A DNA stretch of 5,739 nucleotides from an uncultured Ruminococcus sp. (GTDB lineage: Bacteria; Bacillota_A; Clostridia; Oscillospirales; Acutalibacteraceae): positions 1 through 5,739 of the forward strand of contig CACYEJ010000174.1 in assembly GCA_902773395.1 (NCBI GenBank), in the 5' to 3' direction. Below, in pieces: positions 1 through 4,756 of the stretch. Under the pieces are notes generated by a model that saw only the letters and a program-made list of their open reading frames with translations, was not told the DNA's origin and made no database searches. Made by a program: the position numbers and the translations under genes. Within the stretch, counting starts at the first letter, position 1. Each line of letters starts with the position of its first letter.

Positions 1-2787
1 CACGCCGCTCACACCCTCCAAGTCGCCTGAAGGAATAGTATAAGACCACCAGCCGTCGCCGTCGTTTTTCATGGAAGCACCGGGCCACTCACCGAGAATA
101 TTCTTAGTTTCGCTGCCGTTTCTTGCACCGTTGCCGTAAGCGTACACAGTGAGATTATCCCAGCCGTTGCTGTTGTAGTAGTGAACAGTAACAGCTTCGT
201 TTTTAACAGGCGAATATTTGTAGAGAATCTCCGTGTTGCCGTCGGTAAATTTACCGGCACCGTTAGTCGGGAGATTTGTAAGGTCAAGGGCATAGCCTTT
301 CACTGTAGGAATCTCCGCAGTATAGTAGCGGCTGCCCGTTCTGCCGGTTTGAACAACGGCGTCTGTAAGCTCCTCGCCCGATTCGCTGTCAACAAATTTT
401 ATAGTAGCAGTACCGTAAGTACCTGTATATTTAGTGTAATAAAGCGTGACTTCAACGCCCTCAGAAGAATATTTGCCTACAATTTCACCCTCGGCATTTT
501 TGAAAGTGTACTCCATAGCAAGCGACTTATCCGCTTTCACAGAATACATATTGCCGATAGTACCAGAGATAACCTGCTTTTTGATAAGCTCACCGGAATC
601 GGCGTCAACGTGATTAATAGTAACCGAGCCTTTATCGGATTGCAGCTTAGCGGAGTCAAAGCTCTCCTTATCAACGAGCATCAACGCCGTACCAGCCTTA
701 ACAGAAACGGTATTCTCCTTAACTATAGCAAGGCCGCCCAAACCTGCACTGTCGCCGTTGACAACAACAACCCATTCGCTGGCAAGACCCTCAGGCAGAG
801 TCACTTCAACGTCCTTTTCAGCCGCATTAAACATTACAGCGACTTGCTCCCACTGAGAGCTGTCTGTTTTATTCTTCAAGGTGTAAGCGATTACGCCCTT
901 AGGAAGATTATCAATAAATTTAATATTTTTCACAGAATCGCCGGTAGGATCGGTAAAAGCAGAAAAATTCTTTCTAATCTCAATCAGACCTGCATAATAT
1001 TGTACTAAGTCGCCGTAATCGCTGCGTCTTTCCCAATCGAGCTGATTAACAGCAGAAGAAGAGCGATAAGAATTCTCGTCACCCTTTTTGGTTCTCGCAA
1101 ATTCCTCACCGGCGTGAATAAAGTTGACGCCCTGAGAAGTAATTGAAATAGCCGCCGCAAGCTTATTCATTTCAACAAGCTTTTCGTTTCGCAGCTTATA
1201 ATCCTCAATTGAGCCGCTAGTCGCCACAAGCTTATCCCACAAGGTATAGTTATCGTGGCAGGAATTATAAGTAACAGTCTGAGTTGGCAGTTTTGCCCAG
1301 TTGCCGACCTCTGCCGTAATACCGGACTTCACCTTAGACTGACCCTGACCGCCCTGTAGATAGCCGCCCTCTTTAGCATTGAAATTGCTGCCCTTAATGC
1401 CGTCACGAATACCGTCATTGAAAGCACCTATTCTGTCCGAAAGCTTAGACATATTCTGCTGAGTAGCCATAACTGTACCCGGCTCAGCATTTGTACCGAT
1501 AGACCAGCCCTCGCCGTACATCAAAATTTTCTCTCCGCCCTCAAGCTCGTCGAGTGCCTCACGAATAGCGTTCATAGTTTCGGTATCGTGCAGACCCATT
1601 AAGTCGAAGCGGAATCCGTCAATATGGTACTCCTTCGCCCAATACACGACGGAATCGACCATATATTTTCTGAACATCAAATGCTCAGAAGCCGTATCAT
1701 TGCCGCAGCCTGAGCCGTTAGACCAGCTGCCGCTCTCAGTAAATCTGTAGTAATAATCGGGCACAGTGATATTAAACCACGATCTCGCACCCTCATAAGT
1801 ATGATTAAACACAACGTCCATAACTACGCCCATACCATTGTTATGGATAGCCTGAATCATCTGTTTAGCCTCATTAATTCTGACATTGCCGTCATACGGA
1901 TTACTTGAATACGAGCCCTCAGGAACATTATAATTTTTCGGGTCATAGCCCCAATTGAACTGATCCTCAGCCGAAGCCTCGTCCACAGAACCAAAATCAA
2001 AAATAGGCAAAAGCTGAACGTAATTTACGCCAAGCTCTTTAAGATAATCCATACCGGTAGTAGAAGTGCCGCTGCCGTTTACAGTTGTGCCGTTCTCGGT
2101 AAAGGCAAGGTATTTGCCACGATTTTTTGCACTTACGCCGGACGCCGGATCATTAGAGAAGTCCTTAACGTTTACCTCCCACACAATCGCCTCTGACTGT
2201 TCATCAACCGAAACGTGCTTATCGTTCTCCCAATCAGCCGGATTAGTTTTTGCAAGGTCAACAATCATACCTCTGTTGCCGTTGACGCCTGCTGCCTTAG
2301 CATAAATGTCAACTGTTTCCTTGCCCTTTTTTCCATTAAAAACATTATACGTATAATACTTATTAAGAAGATCGCCCTTAACCGTTGCACTCCAAACGCC
2401 GTTGGAATCGTCGTACTTCATTTCCGTAGCGGAAATATACTTACTGCCGTTCTCCTCGTCGCTGCCTGTAGCATAGATAAGAACCTGAACTCGCTCAGCT
2501 GTAGGCGACCAAACCTTAAACGTTGTAGCCTCTTTAGTATAAGCAGCACCAAGATCATCGCCGTTGTATGCCAATTTATCCAATTCTGCCACTGAACTCA
2601 CTGAAATTTCCTCCGATGTCGAATTCTCCTCATCATCGGTAACGCCGTTAGAAAGCTCACCGGAGTCGGTTTCGCTCACAGCCGCATCAAGCTCCTCGGC
2701 AAAAGCCGGCATACCGCAGAAAGGAGTTATCATAGTTATAGCGACAATTGCAAAGCAAAGAAGCTTACTTATTTTTTTCTTATACAC
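1..2787 (-). CDS. pulA: Secreted type I pullulanase (GH13_14-like) with CBM48, two MucBP repeats and CBM26; 3' end outside window
   Basis: Extracellular debranching enzyme expected to hydrolyse alpha-1,6 bonds in pullulan, amylopectin and limit dextrins. 929 residues are visible and the frame is still open at position 1. Residues 1-30 form a signal peptide (KKK, hydrophobic core, AFA before Glu31), followed by an acidic Ser/Glu linker to about 75. CBM48 spans about 79-178. The GH13 barrel follows, with the pullulanase signature NWGYDP at 278-283, region I DVVFNH at 324-329, region II GFRFD with nucleophile Asp395, region III YGEGW with acid/base Glu426, and region IV CHDN with His511 and Asp512; all catalytic residues are intact. 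A beta-sandwich domain C lies near 615-715. Two MucBP-like repeats start at about 722 and 793. A CBM26-like module starts near 866 (GEWPG and DGWW motifs) and is cut by the edge. Related Ruminococcus amylases often end in dockerins; that part is not visible. Start GTG chosen from the AGGAGG 7 nt upstream. Confidence 0.95.
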   Translation of the reverse strand, partial: MYKKKISKLLCFAIVAITMITPFCGMPAFAEELDAAVSETDSGELSNGVTDDEENSTSEEISVSSVAELDKLAYNGDDLGAAYTKEATTFKVWSPTAERVQVLIYATGSDEENGSKYISATEMKYDDSNGVWSATVKGDLLNKYYTYNVFNGKKGKETVDIYAKAAGVNGNRGMIVDLAKTNPADWENDKHVSVDEQSEAIVWEVNVKDFSNDPASGVSAKNRGKYLAFTENGTTVNGSGTSTTGMDYLKELGVNYVQLLPIFDFGSVDEASAEDQFNWGYDPKNYNVPEGSYSSNPYDGNVRINEAKQMIQAIHNNGMGVVMDVVFNHTYEGARSWFNITVPDYYYRFTESGSWSNGSGCGNDTASEHLMFRKYMVDSVVYWAKEYHIDGFRFDLMGLHDTETMNAIREALDELEGGEKILMYGEGWSIGTNAEPGTVMATQQNMSKLSDRIGAFNDGIRDGIKGSNFNAKEGGYLQGGQGQSKVKSGITAEVGNWAKLPTQTVTYNSCHDNYTLWDKLVATSGSIEDYKLRNEKLVEMNKLAAAISITSQGVNFIHAGEEFARTKKGDENSYRSSSAVNQLDWERRSDYGDLVQYYAGLIEIRKNFSAFTDPTGDSVKNIKFIDNLPKGVIAYTLKNKTDSSQWEQVAVMFNAAEKDVEVTLPEGLASEWVVVVNGDSAGLGGLAIVKENTVSVKAGTALMLVDKESFDSAKLQSDKGSVTINHVDADSGELIKKQVISGTIGNMYSVKADKSLAMEYTFKNAEGEIVGKYSSEGVEVTLYYTKYTGTYGTATIKFVDSESGEELTDAVVQTGRTGSRYYTAEIPTVKGYALDLTNLPTNGAGKFTDGNTEILYKYSPVKNEAVTVHYYNSNGWDNLTVYAYGNGARNGSETKNILGEWPGASMKNDGDGWWSYTIPSGDLEGVSGV

Positions 2788-2794
2788 TCTGTAT

Positions 2795-2800
2795 CCTCCT
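2795..2800 (-). promoter_or_regulatory. Shine-Dalgarno AGGAGG fixing the GTG start of the pullulanase
   Basis: A perfect AGGAGG on the minus strand lies 7 nt before GTG at 2787. The nearby upstream ATG (2806-2804) runs into a stop after eight codons, and no ATG falls between the Shine-Dalgarno and the lysine-rich start of the signal peptide, so GTG is the best start. Confidence 0.85.
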
Positions 2801-2897
2801 AGTCATATAACCCCATGAAAACATGAGAAAACTAAAACAAGAAGCACACAAGCGACAAAAACGCTCTTTTATGCAAGTTGCCGATATCATACTTCTT

Positions 2898-2926
2898 ATT
2901 TTAACATTTTTTCTACACATTTTCAA
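2898..2926 (-). promoter_or_regulatory. Sigma-A-type promoter of the pullulanase gene
   Basis: On the minus strand TTGAAA (2926-2921) is followed after 17 bp by TAAAAT (2903-2898), close to the TTGACA/TATAAT consensus with ideal spacing. Transcription would begin near 2891, giving a leader of about 104 nt before the GTG start. The surroundings are AT-rich and non-coding. I see no convincing CcpA cre site next to it, so any catabolite control is not evident from this sequence. Confidence 0.65.
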
Positions 2927-2986
2927 TTACAAACCACAATTTATTTGATGTTAAATCTTTACAAATTTTTCTACAGTTTTTTAAAC

Positions 2987-3059
2987 AATATGCTGTCTTA
3001 CACAAATCGAGTGACAATTTTCCGAAAACACTTTCCTCCAAACCGCCTCACAGCATATT
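2987..3059. repeat. 10-bp perfect inverted repeat, arms 53 bp apart, upstream of the pullulanase promoter
   Basis: AATATGCTGT at 2987-2996 is matched by its exact reverse complement ACAGCATATT at 3050-3059. The first arm lies about 60 bp upstream of the pullulanase -35 box. The long spacer makes a simple terminator hairpin unlikely; the arms could be paired protein-binding half-sites. No target-site duplication flanks them, so a miniature transposon is not supported. Confidence 0.5.
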
Positions 3060-3098
3060 ATAAAGACAACCCAAATTACAAAAAATTCGACACATTCA

Positions 3099-3133
3099 AA
3101 ACAGCACCCGGCAGCTGCTACCCGGTGCTGTTT
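3099..3133 (-). terminator. Rho-independent terminator of the abrB-like gene
   Basis: A 10-bp GC-containing stem (AAACAGCACC at 3099-3108 with GGTGCTGTTT at 3124-3133), extended inwards by two G-C pairs after one mismatch, begins 15 nt past the abrB-like stop. On the minus strand the hairpin ends in TTTT. It should separate the abrB-like transcript from the pullulanase gene that follows on the same strand; the T-run is short, so some readthrough is possible. Confidence 0.75.
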
Positions 3134-3148
3134 CAAGCGAACATATAA

Positions 3149-3391
3149 TCACATATTAGAAATCTTATCAATGCAATTCTTACAGATATGTTTCTTGCCG
3201 AATTGAGTAAGCTCGTCCTGACTCATGCAGAACACGCAGTACGGAATGTAACGCTGCAAGATAATGCGTTCTTCATCGGTGTAAATCTCCAGCACATCAT
3301 CTGGATTGAGATCAAACTTACGTCTTAATCTTACAGGAATAAGAATTCTGCCAAGCTTATCAACTGTACAAAGATCTCCTGATTTTTTCAT
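3149..3391 (-). CDS. AbrB/SpoVT-family transition-state regulator with C-terminal CxxC-CxxC zinc knuckle
   Basis: Eighty-residue cytoplasmic DNA-binding protein. Residues 4-47 match the AbrB swapped-hairpin domain, including the VDKLGRILIPVRLRR segment at 10-24 and the LEIYTDEERIILQ strand pair at 34-46. Residues 52-73 hold two pairs, C52-C55 and C70-C73, spaced for one zinc ion; this AbrB-plus-knuckle form is familiar in Clostridia and the length is normal for it. The ATG is preceded by AAGGAG with a 9-nt spacer. It is transcribed from its own strong promoter, ends at its own terminator, and faces spmA across 177 bp. Bacillus and clostridial relatives regulate stationary-phase genes and sporulation and often repress themselves; its targets here are not known, though the divergent spmAB pair is an obvious candidate. 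Confidence 0.92.
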   Translation of the reverse strand: MKKSGDLCTVDKLGRILIPVRLRRKFDLNPDDVLEIYTDEERIILQRYIPYCVFCMSQDELTQFGKKHICKNCIDKISNM

Positions 3392-3437
3392 AAAAAATCT
3401 CTCCTTAAAAAAATATATATAATACCAAGAATCAATA

Positions 3438-3468
3438 CAGACCCCAAAGAGAATAAAATCTCAGTCTG
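3438..3468 (-). other. Possible stem-loop in the leader of the abrB-like gene
   Basis: CAGAC (3438-3442) pairs with GTCTG (3464-3468) and GAGA (3449-3452) with TCTC (3459-3462), separated by an asymmetric internal loop of 6 and 1 nt. It lies within the predicted abrB leader. The stem is modest and I cannot compute its stability; no known riboswitch class is recognised. Confidence 0.3.
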
Positions 3469-3478
3469 CTACATAATA
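3451..3478 (+). promoter_or_regulatory. Candidate sporulation-sigma promoter for spmA-spmB
   Basis: GAATA (3451-3455), 16 bp, then CATAATA (3472-3478) resembles the sigma-E/sigma-G promoter class of spore formers (ATA-type -35; CATA or CATnnTA -10). It would start a transcript roughly 80 nt before spmA. In Bacillus spmAB is expressed in the mother cell under sigma-E. The match is partial and the surroundings are AT-rich, so this is only a candidate. A TATAAT at 3499-3504 on this strand has no acceptable -35. Confidence 0.3.
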
Positions 3479-3499
3479 GGATGTTTATCCTTTAAATAT

Positions 3500-3528
3500 A
3501 TAATACACCAATTTTTAGCAAAAGTCAA
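3500..3528 (-). promoter_or_regulatory. Strong sigma-A-type promoter of the abrB-like gene
   Basis: On the minus strand TTGACT (3528-3523), 17 bp, then TATTAT (3505-3500): five of six bases match at each box with ideal spacing. Transcription would start near 3493, leaving a leader of about 100 nt before ATG at 3391. The -35 box sits inside an AT-rich near-palindrome, AAAAGTCAACTTTT (3520-3533), which could be an operator, for example for AbrB autoregulation; that is inference. Confidence 0.8.
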
Positions 3529-3555
3529 CTTTTTTTGCAAAAAAATATTGTTTTT

Positions 3556-3562
3556 GGGAGTG
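3556..3562 (+). promoter_or_regulatory. Ribosome binding site fixing the TTG start of spmA
   Basis: GGGAGTG lies with its GGGAG core 8 nt before TTG at 3569. The frame also contains TTG at 3548 and 3554 and GTG at 3560, but those precede or overlap this site and have no Shine-Dalgarno of their own. There is no nearby in-frame ATG. Starting at 3569 gives M-N-S-I-W, matching the usual SpmA N-terminus. Confidence 0.7.
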
Positions 3563-3568
3563 AAAATA

Positions 3569-4165
3569 TTGAACTCGATATGGTTTGTTATAGTTTCGTT
3601 CAGTATATTGTTTTCAATTTTAACCGGAAACACAGACAATCTAACCAATTCGATATTAACCTCAGCCACAGAAGCAGTTGAACTAATCATCACAATGACC
3701 GGAACAATTTGCTTATGGAGCGGAATTACCAAGATTGCTGACCAAAGCGGACTTAGTAAAATAATATCGAAAATACTCTCGCCGCTGCTTTCACGATTAT
3801 TTCCGAATCTAAACAAAGACAGCAAAGCTTTTTCCGCAATATCCGCCAATGTAACAGCAAATCTGCTTGGGCTCGGAAATGCCGCAACGCCGCTTGGCAT
3901 AAAGGCAATGAAAGAGCTGTCGCAAGAAAACCGGCTTCACACCGCCGCCGATTCAGCAAGCCGAGATATGGTAATGTTTGTCATTCTAAACACAACGTCA
4001 ATCCAGCTTATGCCAACCATGATAATATCCATATTAAAATCCGGCGGCAGCAGCAGTCCCACGGAGATAATACCCAAAATATGGATTGCATCACTTTGCG
4101 GACTGCTCACAGGCATATCAGCAGTAACAATATGCTACAGAAACAATTTAAAAGGAAGAGGATAA
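3569..4165 (+). CDS. spmA: Spore maturation protein A
   Basis: Predicted integral membrane protein of 198 residues, about the usual SpmA length. In Bacillus and Clostridium perfringens SpmA acts with SpmB in spore-core dehydration and spore resistance; the transported or sensed ligand is not established. It belongs to the nucleoside-recognition (Gate) domain family. Visible are hydrophobic segments at about 4-20, 37-56, 88-106, 130-155 and 170-190, and the highly characteristic stretch NLLGLGNAATPLGIKAM at 98-114. The start is TTG at 3569, set by GGGAGTG upstream and by the N-terminal match to the family; a start at TTG 3548 would add seven residues including the ribosome binding site. spmB starts one base after the TAA stop, so the two are almost certainly one operon. 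Unlike Bacillus, no dacB lies next to the pair. Confidence 0.93.
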   Translation: MNSIWFVIVSFSILFSILTGNTDNLTNSILTSATEAVELIITMTGTICLWSGITKIADQSGLSKIISKILSPLLSRLFPNLNKDSKAFSAISANVTANLLGLGNAATPLGIKAMKELSQENRLHTAADSASRDMVMFVILNTTSIQLMPTMIISILKSGGSSSPTEIIPKIWIASLCGLLTGISAVTICYRNNLKGRG

Positions 4166-4166
4166 C

Positions 4167-4670
4167 ATGACAGTATCATTAATAATACCGGCATTTATAC
4201 TAATAACAGTTATCGCTGGGTTCATCAAAAGAGTTCCGATATTCAACTGCTTCACAGAGGGTGCAAAGGACGGATTAAAAATAATGTACACAATCGCCCC
4301 AACATTGATAGGGCTAATCACAGCAATTGGAATGCTAAAAGCAAGCGGTGCGCTAGATTTGCTTACAAAAACACTCTCGCCGATAACGGAGCTTCTGGGA
4401 ATACCAAAGGAGATATCTCCGCTTTTTCTTTTAAAACCAATAAGCGGAAGCGGATCGCTGGCAATGCTGAATCAGATAATCGCCGACTACGGGGCAAACT
4501 CGGTTATTGCAAAGACAGCCGCCGTAATGACCGGCTCAACTGAAACGACATTTTATTGCATAGCGGTATATTATGGAGCGGTAAATATTAAAAAAACAGG
4601 GTATACAGTACCGTGTGCATTGCTGGGAGATTTTGCAAGTATGCTGGCGGCGTGTTTATTATGCAAATAG
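4167..4670 (+). CDS. spmB: Spore maturation protein B
   Basis: Membrane protein of 167 residues, a normal length for SpmB, and the partner of SpmA in spore-core dehydration in characterised spore formers. It carries the second Gate-type nucleoside-recognition domain of the pair. Recognisable features are an N-terminal hydrophobic segment (3-20), an IAPTLIGLITAIGML segment (43-57), the conserved SGSGSLAML loop (93-101), TGSTETTFY in the C-terminal third, and a final hydrophobic stretch. ATG at 4167 follows the spmA stop by one base, with GAGG 5 nt and AAGGA about 10 nt upstream inside the end of spmA, which suggests translational coupling. No terminator with a plus-strand T-run follows; the gene converges on the minus-strand gene beyond it. 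Its presence implies a sporulating lineage. Confidence 0.94.
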   Translation: MTVSLIIPAFILITVIAGFIKRVPIFNCFTEGAKDGLKIMYTIAPTLIGLITAIGMLKASGALDLLTKTLSPITELLGIPKEISPLFLLKPISGSGSLAMLNQIIADYGANSVIAKTAAVMTGSTETTFYCIAVYYGAVNIKKTGYTVPCALLGDFASMLAACLLCK

Positions 4671-4697
4671 AATAAAAACGCTCTTTCCTCTGAAAAC

Positions 4698-4733
4698 AAA
4701 AAAATATTCCCTACACCAAAAAAGTATAGGGAA
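4698..4733 (-). terminator. Rho-independent terminator of the zinc-finger protein gene
   Basis: TTCCCTA (4707-4713) pairs with TAGGGAA (4727-4733), with two further inner pairs beyond one mismatch. On the minus strand the hairpin is followed by TATTTTTTT (seven T at 4704-4698), a classic intrinsic terminator starting about 23 nt past the stop of the minus-strand gene. On the plus strand it is not followed by T, so it is at best a weak stop for spmAB. Confidence 0.85.
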
Positions 4734-4756
4734 CATTTAAAAATATGAAAGAGAGA

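Larger units (their letters stand above)
2788..3148. other. 361-bp intergenic region between the abrB-like gene and the pullulanase gene
   Basis: No credible gene lies here. From the right it holds the abrB-like terminator (3099-3133), a possible TATAAT box on the minus strand (3062-3057), a perfect 10-bp inverted repeat (2987-2996 and 3050-3059), the pullulanase promoter (2898-2926) and its leader of about 104 nt. The 67-codon plus-strand reading frame starting at 2945 has no ribosome binding site and unremarkable AT-rich composition. Confidence 0.8.

Noticed and set aside
181..1008. Long plus-strand open frame of 275 codons
   Set aside because: It lies wholly opposite the MucBP, CBM26 and domain C part of the pullulanase, lacks a ribosome binding site and has no recognisable domain; it is an antisense shadow.
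2066..2818. Three overlapping plus-strand open frames
   Set aside because: All lie opposite the N-terminal part of the pullulanase, whose signal peptide, CBM48 and catalytic motifs are unmistakable; the third extends only into its leader.
2851..2865. Small AGCG/CGCT hairpin followed by TTTT on the plus strand
   Set aside because: The stem is only 4 bp and no plus-strand gene ends nearby, so it is not a credible terminator.
2945..3148. 67-codon plus-strand frame in the intergenic region
   Set aside because: It has no Shine-Dalgarno, runs through the inverted repeat and the abrB terminator hairpin, and its product is low-complexity with no family resemblance.
3499..3504. Perfect TATAAT on the plus strand upstream of spmA
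   Set aside because: No -35-like hexamer lies 16-18 bp upstream; it is mostly the complement of the abrB -10 region.
3469..3959. Two minus-strand open frames across the spmA region
   Set aside because: Both are antisense to spmA, which has clear family motifs; neither has domain content.
2857..4686. 13-mer AAAAACGCTCTTT present in two intergenic regions (2857-2869 and 4674-4686)
   Set aside because: One shared 13-mer in AT-rich intergenic DNA of this length is compatible with chance, and the flanks do not match.
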